NCBI GenBank assembly: GCA_934121875.1
Contig: CAKOVG010000010.1
Span: forward strand, 1-36,703
Direction: 5' to 3'
DNA from: an uncultured Clostridia bacterium
GTDB lineage: Bacteria; Bacillota; Clostridia; TANB77; CAG-508
Length of the DNA: 36,703 nt
Both the position numbers and the translations under genes were made by a program. Every line of letters starts with the position of its first letter. The first letter of the stretch is position 1. Shown one piece after another: positions 23,281-30,463 of the stretch. Below the pieces are notes generated by a model that searched no databases, was not told the DNA's origin, and saw only the letters and a program-made list of their open reading frames with translations.

Positions 23281-24474
23281 ATGCAAGAAATGTTTGCAGA
23301 CTTACATGTGCACATAGGAAGAAGTGAAAAAGGAAAACCAATAAAAATAACAGCAGCTAGGAGTTTGAATTTTGCCAATATTGCAAAAGAATGCGCAGAT
23401 AGAAAAGGAATACAAATTGTTGGTATTATTGACTGTGCTTCACCTTATATTATTGAAGATATCGAAGAATTTTTAAAAACAGGAGAAGCATACGAAATTA
23501 AAGATGGTGGAATTATATACAAGGATAAGGTATGTATAATATTAGGCAGTGAAATAGAAACATCAGAAATAAATGACAATGGAAAAACGGGAAGTGCACA
23601 CAATTTGTGTTATTTTCCAAGTTTAGCAGATATAAAAGCTTTTTCAAAAGAGATGAGCCAATACATAAAAAATATTACATTAAGTTCTCAAAGAGCTTGT
23701 ATCTCAGCATATGAATTAGTTGATATAGTAGAAAAATTTAATGGAGTACTAATACCTGCACATGCTTTTACACCACACAAAAGTTTTTATGGAAATTGTA
23801 CAAGCCGTTTAGAAAGAATTTTTAAAGAAAAATTTAATAAAATATTCGCTATAGAATTAGGTTTAAGTTCTGATACTGAACTTGCAGACCAAATATCTGA
23901 ATTAGAAACAAGAACATTTATAACAAACTCTGATGCTCATTCTTTACCTAAAATAGCAAGAGAATACAATAAAATATTAGTAGAAGATATTTCGTTCAAA
24001 GAACTATTAAAAGCTCTAAAAAATGAAGATGGAAGAAAAATATTATGTAATTATGGATTAGACCCAAAACTTGGCAAATATCACAGAACATACTGCGAAA
24101 CTTGTGACAAACCAATTGAGGGTGAACCACCTGTATTTGAATGTCCAGAATGCCATGAAACAAACATTACAATGGGAGTACTAGACAGAATAGTAAGTAT
24201 AAGAGATAAAGAAAAAAGTGTAAGTCCCGCTAATAGACCACCATATGTTTATCAAGTACCATTAACATTTATTCCAGGTTTAGGAAACAAAACAATAGAC
24301 AAACTATTAAATACATTTGAAACAGAAATGAATATTTTGCACAATTTATCAGAAGATGATATAGAGGCAGTAGTTGGAGAAAAGGTTGCAAAAACAATAG
24401 TAGCAGCAAGAGAAGGAAAAGCCACTATTCAAGCAGGTGGTGGCGGAGTATATGGTAAATTAACCGTAGGTTAA
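23281..24474 (+). CDS. PHP-domain DNA repair endonuclease, EndoQ type
   Basis: The 397-residue protein matches the EndoQ/YqxK family, whose characterised members (Thermococcales, Bacillus) nick DNA 5' of deaminated bases such as uracil and hypoxanthine. The PHP metal-binding set is visible: FADLHVHIG at the start, then VGIIDCASP, GSEIETSE, VLIPAHAFTPH and FITNSDAHSLPK. A four-cysteine zinc-binding motif follows (YCETCDK, FECPECHE, about 274-297), then a helix-hairpin-helix-like region (FIPGLGNKTIDKLLNTF). The C-terminus is glycine-rich (QAGGGGVYGK). ATG 23281 follows AAGGAGGAACC. Function in this organism is inferred from the family. Confidence 0.85.
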   Translation: MQEMFADLHVHIGRSEKGKPIKITAARSLNFANIAKECADRKGIQIVGIIDCASPYIIEDIEEFLKTGEAYEIKDGGIIYKDKVCIILGSEIETSEINDNGKTGSAHNLCYFPSLADIKAFSKEMSQYIKNITLSSQRACISAYELVDIVEKFNGVLIPAHAFTPHKSFYGNCTSRLERIFKEKFNKIFAIELGLSSDTELADQISELETRTFITNSDAHSLPKIAREYNKILVEDISFKELLKALKNEDGRKILCNYGLDPKLGKYHRTYCETCDKPIEGEPPVFECPECHETNITMGVLDRIVSIRDKEKSVSPANRPPYVYQVPLTFIPGLGNKTIDKLLNTFETEMNILHNLSEDDIEAVVGEKVAKTIVAAREGKATIQAGGGGVYGKLTVG

Positions 24475-24547
24475 TTTAATTAGTTCTAAATTTCATTTTA
24501 TTGAATAGACATTATGTATAAATAATTACAATGAAATGAGGTTTAAA

Positions 24548-25192
24548 ATGAGAATAACACCTAAGAAAACATCTAAAGTTACAGAGGTTATAAAGAGCCA
24601 CATAACAGAAAATTTAAAAGCATACATAATGGTTTCACTTATAATGCTAATAGGAATTATTCTGGGAGTAATATTCGTAAACAATTTGAATGAAACACAA
24701 ATACAAGATGTTCAAACTTATTTACAAGGTTTCACAGGTTCACTAAAAGATGGAAAATCAATAAATAGTGGAGAACTACTTAAAAAATCATTAGGAAATA
24801 ACTTGATCTTTGTATTATTTATGTGGTTTGTGGGGTCTACAGTAATAGGAATACCAATAGTTTTAGGAATAGTAGCATTTAGAGGATTTTGCTTAGGATA
24901 TACAATTTCATCTGCAATAAAAATTTGGGGAACAAGCAAAGGGATACTATTTTTTGTAACAAGCATATTATTACAAAACCTAGTAACTATGCCTTGTATT
25001 ATTGCATTAGCAGTAAGTGGAATAAAACTATATAAATCAATAATAAAAGATAAAAGAAGAGAAAACATAAAAATAGAAATTATAAGACATACAATATTTT
25101 CACTAATGATTTTAGTGATACTCGCAATTGCATCAATAATAGAAACATATCTATCAACTAATTTATTAATTTTATTTAAAAATAATTTCTAA
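24548..25192 (+). CDS. spoIIM: Stage II sporulation protein M
   Basis: SpoIIM is part of the SpoIIDMP complex that thins septal peptidoglycan to drive forespore engulfment; SpoIIM is the membrane anchor. The 214-residue protein has about five membrane helices (YIMVSLIMLIGIILGVIFV near 29-47 first) and family-typical segments: NNLIFVLFMWFVGSTVIGIP, LGIVAFRGFCLGYTISSAI, then FVTSILLQNLVTMPCIIALA. Length is normal. I chose ATG 24548 because GAGGT sits about 6 bases ahead; the ATG at 24536 lies at that ribosome site. In Bacillus, spoIIM lies near xerD (ripX) as here. With sigH it marks the organism as a spore-former. Confidence 0.93.
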   Translation: MRITPKKTSKVTEVIKSHITENLKAYIMVSLIMLIGIILGVIFVNNLNETQIQDVQTYLQGFTGSLKDGKSINSGELLKKSLGNNLIFVLFMWFVGSTVIGIPIVLGIVAFRGFCLGYTISSAIKIWGTSKGILFFVTSILLQNLVTMPCIIALAVSGIKLYKSIIKDKRRENIKIEIIRHTIFSLMILVILAIASIIETYLSTNLLILFKNNF

Positions 25193-25307
25193 ATAAATAA
25201 AAAACTTTTGCTAAATCTATTTACAATTTTGAATTATTTTGATATAACTTATGTAAATTAAAAAGATATGTTCAAAAAATAAAATATACAGGATAGGGGA
25301 ACTAAAA

Positions 25308-26189
25308 ATGGAAAAACAAATTAAACTTTTTTTGGAATTTTTACAAAATGAAAAAAAATTGTCTGACAATACATTACAGTCATACAAAAGAGATATATTA
25401 CAATATCAAAATTACGTAGAAGAAAACAAAATGAATTATGCAAAAGTATCAAAAGAAGATATTAAAGCCTATCTAAATTCTTTAAAACAAATTGGAAAAA
25501 AATCATCAACAATATCAAGAAGCTTAGCTTCAATTAGATCATTTTATCAATTTTTAATAAGAACACGAAAAGTAAAAAATGATCCAACTGAAGATGTTCA
25601 AGCACCAAAAATAGAAAAAAGAGTACCAAGTGTTCTTACTGCACAAGAAGTTGAATTATTACTAGAACAACCAAAAGATGTTGATTTAAAAGGTACTCGA
25701 GATAAAGCAATGCTAGAACTTGCTTATGCTACAGGAATGAGAGTAACAGAAATTATAAATCTTGACATAGAAGATATAAACTTACAAGAGGGATATGTAG
25801 TTTGTAAAACAGGTTCAAAACAAAGAAATATTCCATTAGGTTCACTATCATTAAAGGCATTACAAGAATACATAGAAGATGCAAGACCAATAATGATTAG
25901 AAATGAAAAAGAAAAAGCTTTATTTGTTAATGTAAACGGACAAAGATTAACAAGACAAGGATTTTGGAAAATAGTAAAATATTATAAAGAACAAGCACAT
26001 ATAACAAAAGACATTACACCACATGTATTAAGACATTCTTTTGCAACACACTTATTACAAAATGGTGCAGATTTAAAAGCAATTCAAACAATGCTTGGAC
26101 ACTCAGATATATCATCAACACAAGTATATATGCAATTCCAAGATCCAGGAATAAAAGATATATATCAAAAAGCACACCCAAGAGCATAA
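25308..26189 (+). CDS. xerD: Tyrosine recombinase XerD
   Basis: XerD, with XerC, resolves chromosome dimers at dif. The 293-residue protein has an N-terminal SAM-like core-binding domain (about 1-90; KKSSTISRSLASIRSFYQFL) and a C-terminal catalytic domain with the R-K-H-R-H-Y set: Arg in ATGMRVTEIINLD, the box HVLRHSFATHLLQNGADL, GHSDISSTQ and the tyrosine nucleophile in QVYMQF. The sequence after the nucleophile (MQFQDPGIKDIYQKAHPRA) keeps the usual HPRA end of XerD proteins. Its length and genomic context (next to spoIIM) favour XerD over XerC or an integrase. ATG 25308 follows ATAGGGGAAC. Confidence 0.93.
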   Translation: MEKQIKLFLEFLQNEKKLSDNTLQSYKRDILQYQNYVEENKMNYAKVSKEDIKAYLNSLKQIGKKSSTISRSLASIRSFYQFLIRTRKVKNDPTEDVQAPKIEKRVPSVLTAQEVELLLEQPKDVDLKGTRDKAMLELAYATGMRVTEIINLDIEDINLQEGYVVCKTGSKQRNIPLGSLSLKALQEYIEDARPIMIRNEKEKALFVNVNGQRLTRQGFWKIVKYYKEQAHITKDITPHVLRHSFATHLLQNGADLKAIQTMLGHSDISSTQVYMQFQDPGIKDIYQKAHPRA

Positions 26190-26241
26190 AAAAATTACAC
26201 AAAAAACAAAAAATCTATTTATTTTTATAAAAAAATTATAT

Positions 26242-26275
26242 ATAATGTACTAAGCAATTAGTACATTATTTTATT
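26242..26275 (+). terminator. Terminator-like hairpin directly upstream of pgsA
   Basis: ATAATGTACTAA (26242-26253) and TTAGTACATTAT (26258-26269) pair perfectly around GCAA and are followed by TTTATTT. The pgsA ribosome site (GGAGG) starts 6 or so bases later, so it is either the xerD terminator or an attenuator of pgsA. A TATAAT overlaps the left arm (26241-26246). Confidence 0.65.
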
Positions 26276-26287
26276 TGGAGGAATTTT

Positions 26288-26887
26288 ATGAATTTAGCAA
26301 ACAAATTAACAATATTGAGAATTATTTTAGTACCAATAATGGTAATAATTCCATTTATAGGAATCAAAGGAGAACTATGGGGAATATCAATAACCTATTT
26401 ATTAGTAGACCTAATATTTATAATAGCAGCAATAACAGACAAACTAGATGGATATATTGCAAGGTCAAGAAACCAAATAACTACATTTGGAAAATTTTTA
26501 GACCCAATAGCAGACAAAATAGTAGTAATAGCAGCAATGCTTATGCTAGTTGAAGTTGGAAATTTACCAGCATGGATTCCAATTATAGTTGTATTTAGAG
26601 AATTTATTGTATCTGGATATAGATTAGTAGCAGTACAAAGAGACGGAAATGTAATTGCTGCTAATATATGGGGGAAAATGAAAACCGTAACACAAATGAT
26701 AGCAGTTATATTAGCATTTATTGATCCAAATCCATATGGAGCAATATTTAATGGAAACTTAACAGGATATACATTTGTAATCAATTTATTAGTTACTTTA
26801 ATAATGAGTGTATCAGTAGTAGCAACAATATTCTCAGGTTGGGAATATGTTAAAAATGGTAAAGAACTATTCAAAGATTCAATGTAG
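26288..26887 (+). CDS. pgsA: CDP-diacylglycerol--glycerol-3-phosphate 3-phosphatidyltransferase
   Basis: PgsA makes phosphatidylglycerol phosphate, the committed step to phosphatidylglycerol and the lipid used for lipoteichoic acid. The 199-residue membrane enzyme holds the CDP-alcohol phosphotransferase motif D-G-x2-A-R-x8-G-x3-D-x3-D as TDKLDGYIARSRNQ followed by TTFGKFLDPIADK (about 52-78). Four to six helices surround it, and the N-terminus NLANKLTILRIILVPIMV is the PgsA signature. ATG 26288 follows TTTGGAGG. ligA starts 10 bases after its stop. cdsA, which makes the CDP-diacylglycerol substrate, is at the end of this window. Confidence 0.95.
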   Translation: MNLANKLTILRIILVPIMVIIPFIGIKGELWGISITYLLVDLIFIIAAITDKLDGYIARSRNQITTFGKFLDPIADKIVVIAAMLMLVEVGNLPAWIPIIVVFREFIVSGYRLVAVQRDGNVIAANIWGKMKTVTQMIAVILAFIDPNPYGAIFNGNLTGYTFVINLLVTLIMSVSVVATIFSGWEYVKNGKELFKDSM

Positions 26888-26897
26888 AGGTAAAGTT

Positions 26898-28895
26898 ATG
26901 GAGTTTGAACAAGCAAAAAAGAGAGCAGAGGAACTAAGACCTTTGCTACAATATTACACAAAAAAATATTTTGATGATGAGCAAGTTGTTAGTGACTATG
27001 AATATGATATGCTTATGAGAGAATTAAAACAAATAGAAAAGAAATATCCAGAGTTAATAACAAGTGATTCTCCAACGCAAAGAGTTGGTACAGGGGCTAT
27101 AAAAAAAGGATTTGAAAAGGTAACACATGAGGTGCCTTTACAAAGCCTTCAGGATGTATTTACATTTGAAGAAATTGAAGATTTTGACGAAAGAATGAAA
27201 AAGGCTGCAGAACAATATAATAGGCCTTTAAATTATGTAGTTGAAACAAAAATAGATGGATTATCTTCAGCGATTGAATATAGAAATGGCAAATATTATA
27301 AAGGTGCAACTAGAGGAAATGGAATAGTAGGAGAAGATGTTACTCAAAACATTTCAACTATAAAACATGTGCCAAAAGAATTAAAAGAGCCTATTTCTAT
27401 AACTGTCCGTGGAGAAGTTTTTATAGGTAAAACAGATTTTGATAAATTAAATGAAGACAGGCTACTAGAAGAACAAGAACAATTTGCAAACGCAAGAAAT
27501 GCGGCAGCAGGTTCATTAAGACAACTAGACAGCAAAATCACAGCTTCAAGACCATTAGATATTTATGTATTTAATGTACAAAAATGTGATGATATAAAAT
27601 TTGAAACACATTACGAAAGTTTGCTATACTTAGAAAAACTCGGCTTTAATGTTAATCCAGTAAAAATATTATGTAACAATATGCAAGAAGTTAGAAAAGC
27701 TATTGAAGATATTGGAAATATGCGTAATGACTTAGATTTTGGAATAGATGGAGCAGTTGTAAAAGTAAATGATTTAGAATTAAGAGAAAAAGTTGGAACA
27801 ACATATAAAACACCAAGATGGGCTGTAGCCTATAAGTATCCACCAGAGAAAAAGGAAACTTTATTAAAAGACATCATTTGCCAAGTTGGAAGAACAGGAG
27901 CAATAACTCCTATGGCTATATTAGAACCAGTCTTTGTAGCAGGTTCTAAAATTTCAAAAACCACTCTTCATAATGAAGATTACATTAAACAAAATGACAT
28001 TAGAATAGGCGATAGAGTTATTATTCAAAAAGCAGGAGACGTTATTCCAGAAGTAGTTGGAGTAAACAAAAGCAAACGTGATGGCACAGAAAAAATATAT
28101 GAAATGCCAAAAACTTGCCCAGTGTGTGGAGCAGAGGCAGTTAGAGAAGAAGGCGAAGCAGTAGTTAGATGTATAGGTGTTGAATGTCCAGCAAAACTAT
28201 ACAGAAGTATTATTCACTTTGCGTCTAAAGATGCTATGAATATAGATGGACTTGGAGAAGCTATCATTGGAGAACTAATTGAAAGAAAATTAATTTCAAA
28301 CATTACAGATATATACAAATTAACAACAGAAGATTTTGCATCATTAAAGAAAAATGGTCAAAAGTTTGCACAAAATTTAATGAATGCAATTGAAAAAAGC
28401 AAAAAAAGAGAATTATATAGAGTTATTAACTCATTAGGAATAAGACATGTTGGAGTAAAATCAGCCAAAACACTTGCTAACTACTTTGGAAATATAGACA
28501 AAATGATGGAAGCTTCTTATGAAGAATTAAGAATGATAGATGATGTTGGTGAAATAACAGCACATACTATTTATGAATTTTTTAGGCAAGAACAAACACT
28601 TGATTTGATAGATAAATTAAAGCGAGCAGGAGTTAAAATGAGGGTTGAAAAGAAAATAAAGTCAAATGGAAAATTTGAAGGAAAAACCTTTGTATTAACA
28701 GGAACTTTAGAACATTATTCGAGAGATGAGGCTAGTGAAATAATTGAAAAATTAGGTGGAAAAACTTCATCATCTGTGTCTAAAAAAACAGATTATGTAT
28801 TAGCTGGAGAAGATGCAGGAAGTAAATTAAAAAAAGCACAAGAATTAGGTGTAACAATAATTTCAGAAGAAGAATTTATTGCAATGACAAACTAA
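26898..28895 (+). CDS. ligA: NAD-dependent DNA ligase LigA
   Basis: LigA seals nicks during replication and repair using NAD+. The 665-residue protein has the full set of domains: the Ia domain binding NAD (about 1-70, VVSDYEYDMLMREL), adenylation domain with the catalytic lysine in ETKIDGLSS (about residue 118) and NARNAAAGSLRQLD, an OB fold (QVGRTGAITPMA), the four-cysteine zinc finger (CPVCGAEAV ... CIGVECPAKL), helix-hairpin-helix repeats (NSLGIRHVGVKSAKTLANYF) and a C-terminal BRCT domain (GKTFVLTGTLEHYSRDEA). The frame is open upstream into pgsA, but ATG 26898, after AGAGGT, gives the standard N-terminus (MEFEQAKKRAEEL). Confidence 0.97.
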   Translation: MEFEQAKKRAEELRPLLQYYTKKYFDDEQVVSDYEYDMLMRELKQIEKKYPELITSDSPTQRVGTGAIKKGFEKVTHEVPLQSLQDVFTFEEIEDFDERMKKAAEQYNRPLNYVVETKIDGLSSAIEYRNGKYYKGATRGNGIVGEDVTQNISTIKHVPKELKEPISITVRGEVFIGKTDFDKLNEDRLLEEQEQFANARNAAAGSLRQLDSKITASRPLDIYVFNVQKCDDIKFETHYESLLYLEKLGFNVNPVKILCNNMQEVRKAIEDIGNMRNDLDFGIDGAVVKVNDLELREKVGTTYKTPRWAVAYKYPPEKKETLLKDIICQVGRTGAITPMAILEPVFVAGSKISKTTLHNEDYIKQNDIRIGDRVIIQKAGDVIPEVVGVNKSKRDGTEKIYEMPKTCPVCGAEAVREEGEAVVRCIGVECPAKLYRSIIHFASKDAMNIDGLGEAIIGELIERKLISNITDIYKLTTEDFASLKKNGQKFAQNLMNAIEKSKKRELYRVINSLGIRHVGVKSAKTLANYFGNIDKMMEASYEELRMIDDVGEITAHTIYEFFRQEQTLDLIDKLKRAGVKMRVEKKIKSNGKFEGKTFVLTGTLEHYSRDEASEIIEKLGGKTSSSVSKKTDYVLAGEDAGSKLKKAQELGVTIISEEEFIAMTN

Positions 28896-28922
28896 ATTTA
28901 ATAAAAAGGAAAAATTATTTAT

Positions 28923-29162
28923 ATGGATGGAAATTATACTTTTGAAGAATTTTATAAAAACTTAGAAGATGGATATCAAATATATTTTACTTATGTACGT
29001 AATAGGTATTTATTATTTAAAACATCAGACAATTGCTATACTCAACAACTACTAACAATATATGATAAAAATCCACAGCCAAGAAATTCTATGATTACAT
29101 TTAAACGAGTAAAAGAAATGTTTCCACATATGGAAGAAATTGAATATAAAACAGGCTTATAG
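28923..29162 (+). CDS. Unknown 79-residue protein downstream of ligA
   Basis: The protein is not one I can name. It is soluble, rich in aromatic residues (YTFEEFYKNLEDGYQIYFTY, NRYLLFKTSDNCYTQQLL) and ends EEIEYKTGL. The pattern suggests a small alpha-beta fold rather than a helical peptide. It starts with ATG 28923 about 12 bases after AAAAGGA and lies 27 bases after ligA on the same strand, so it is likely the last gene of that operon. Base composition matches the neighbours, unlike the next gene. Confidence 0.78.
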   Translation: MDGNYTFEEFYKNLEDGYQIYFTYVRNRYLLFKTSDNCYTQQLLTIYDKNPQPRNSMITFKRVKEMFPHMEEIEYKTGL

Positions 29163-29182
29163 AGATTGAAAAAATAATTTTT

Positions 29183-29211
29183 TTGACTTTTATGAAAAAT
29201 TATGGTATAAT
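29183..29211 (+). promoter_or_regulatory. SigA-type promoter of the orphan gene at 29246
   Basis: TTGACT (29183-29188), 17 bases, TATAAT (29206-29211) preceded by TGG (extended -10). The leader is about 27 bases. Confidence 0.78.
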
Positions 29212-29245
29212 TAATTTATCTAAATTTTATTAGGAGGTTCATATT

Positions 29246-29518
29246 ATGAACAACATTCGGCTTTTCAATGAAAAGGAAGCAGGAATTATCCAAGCAATTT
29301 TGCAACCTTATGGGTTCATCTTTGACATTAAGGCTCCAAACTGCGGCGGCTGTATCGAGAAAAGAGCCAATGGCATGTTTGTCATGCATGTAGGTTTTGA
29401 CTCGGGGTCAGCTGACTTCAAAGACAGAAGCATTGGAAGAAAACTCAAAGAAATGTTTAATGTGGATGAAGTTTACTTCAACGGCTTCCCGGCGTATACC
29501 TCCGAAACTAACTTCTAA
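29246..29518 (+). CDS. Orphan 90-residue protein of unknown function, composition unlike its neighbours
   Basis: I do not recognise this protein. It is soluble, with a glycine/cysteine turn (APNCGGCIEKRANGMF), a strand-like segment VMHVGFDSGSADFKDRSIGR and an aromatic end (DEVYFNGFPAYTSETNF). The DNA is visibly richer in G+C than the genes on either side, with codons such as TGC, GGC, GGC, ATC, GAG and CGG rare in this window. It has a promoter, a strong ribosome site (TTAGGAGGTTC) and a terminator of its own. The bases from the ribosome site through the start codon nearly copy those of the other G+C-rich orphan (start 13399). Horizontal acquisition is likely but the source is unknown. Confidence 0.8.
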   Translation: MNNIRLFNEKEAGIIQAILQPYGFIFDIKAPNCGGCIEKRANGMFVMHVGFDSGSADFKDRSIGRKLKEMFNVDEVYFNGFPAYTSETNF

Positions 29519-29526
29519 CTAGAAGA

Positions 29527-29560
29527 ATAGACCTTTACAAAAGTAAAGGTCTATATATTT
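29527..29560 (+). terminator. Terminator of the orphan gene at 29246
   Basis: ATAGACCTTTAC (29527-29538) and GTAAAGGTCTAT (29543-29554) pair over 12 bp around AAAA and lead into a T-rich stretch. It closes the single-gene unit. Confidence 0.85.
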
Positions 29561-29584
29561 TTCTAAATTTTTGCTATTTTCCTA

Positions 29585-29613
29585 TTGACAGAAAAATATT
29601 AAGTATATATAAT
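29585..29613 (+). promoter_or_regulatory. Perfect-consensus SigA promoter of sigH
   Basis: TTGACA (29585-29590), 17 bases, TATAAT (29608-29613): every consensus base matches. The leader is about 38 bases. It agrees with sigH being made by the vegetative polymerase, as in Bacillus. Confidence 0.85.
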
Positions 29614-29657
29614 ACAAGCATAGAGGCAACTACAACATAGGAGGTAGCTTAAAGCAT

Positions 29658-30311
29658 ATGAGCAATGCAGATGTATATTATTCATCAAATATAAATTACA
29701 CAGATACTAGCGATGAAGATTTAATAAAAATTATTAAGTCTGGAAATAAATATGCACTAGAATATTTAATTGACAAATATAAAACACTAGTTAATATGAA
29801 GGTTAGTAAATACTATATAATTGGAGCTGAAAGAGAAGATATTGTACAAGAAGGATTAATTGGATTGTTTAAAGCTATAAAAAATTTTGAACCAGACAAA
29901 CAAAATTCTTTTAAAAATTTCGCTAATATGTGCATAGAAAGGCAACTAATTACTGCAATTAAAACCTCTAATAGACAAAAACATATGCCCCTAAATTCGT
30001 ATTTATCTTTAAACATGAGTGCCTATGACAATAATGATGATAATCAACATGATGCTGATTTAATAGAAATATTAAATGCAAATTTAATAGAAGATCCATT
30101 AGATACTATCACTCAAAAAGAATATTATAAAGTGATAGAAACTACTATAGATAAAACACTTAGTGATTTTGAAAAACAAGTACTAAATTTTTATATGCAA
30201 GGTGAAACATATAGTAAAATTGCAGAAAAACTAAATACACCAATTAAATCAGTGGATAATGCAATTCAAAGAATTCGAAAAAAGGCTATCAAAGAGATAC
30301 CAAATGAATAA
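29658..30311 (+). CDS. sigH: RNA polymerase sigma factor SigH (Spo0H)
   Basis: SigH directs early sporulation and stationary-phase transcription. The 217-residue protein fits the SigH branch of group 3 sigma factors: region 2 with LEYLIDKYKTLVNMKVSKYY, the -10 recognition part GAEREDIVQEGLIGLFKAIK and NSFKNFANMCIERQLITAIK, then the SigH-specific RQKHMPLNSYLSLN, and a region 4 helix-turn-helix near the C-terminus (YSKIAEKLNTPIKSVDNAIQ, RIRKKA). Length matches Bacillus SigH (218). ATG 29658 follows ATAGGAGGTAGC. The gene is followed by a long hairpin, then a tRNA gene. Confidence 0.92.
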   Translation: MSNADVYYSSNINYTDTSDEDLIKIIKSGNKYALEYLIDKYKTLVNMKVSKYYIIGAEREDIVQEGLIGLFKAIKNFEPDKQNSFKNFANMCIERQLITAIKTSNRQKHMPLNSYLSLNMSAYDNNDDNQHDADLIEILNANLIEDPLDTITQKEYYKVIETTIDKTLSDFEKQVLNFYMQGETYSKIAEKLNTPIKSVDNAIQRIRKKAIKEIPNE

Positions 30312-30322
30312 TTTTAATAGAT

Positions 30323-30357
30323 TTCAAGAATTTCTAAAAAAATTAGAAATTCTTGAA
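30323..30357. other. Perfect 15-bp hairpin between sigH and tRNA-Thr
   Basis: TTCAAGAATTTCTAA (30323-30337) pairs exactly with TTAGAAATTCTTGAA (30343-30357) around AAAAA. No T run follows (CAATTAT then the tRNA), so it may be a stability or processing hairpin rather than a strong terminator. Confidence 0.65.
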
Positions 30358-30364
30358 CAATTAT

Positions 30365-30440
30365 GCTTCTATAGCTCAGTAGGTAGAGCACAGCCATGGT
30401 AAGGCTGGGGTCGCCGGTTCGATTCCGGCTGGAAGCTCCA
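30365..30440 (+). tRNA. tRNA-Thr (GGT)
   Basis: A 76-base cloverleaf with CCA encoded. The acceptor arms GCTTCTA and TGGAAGC pair over 7 bp with one G-U. The D arm is GCTC...GAGC, the anticodon stem CAGCC/GGCTG holds the loop ATGGTAA with anticodon GGT (threonine, ACC/ACU codons), and the T arm GCCGG/CCGGC holds the loop TTCGATT. The discriminator base is T. A T7 run follows at once, a possible 3' end signal, and the ribosome site of the next gene begins within it. It may be read with sigH. Confidence 0.95.
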
Positions 30441-30463
30441 TTTTTTTGCAAGGAAGAGGAAAA

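Noticed and set aside
26275..26553. Alternative 92-codon frame overlapping pgsA
   Set aside because: Its Asn/Arg/Ser-rich sequence looks like a frame shadow; the overlapping pgsA frame has the full CDP-alcohol phosphotransferase motif and a better-placed ribosome site.
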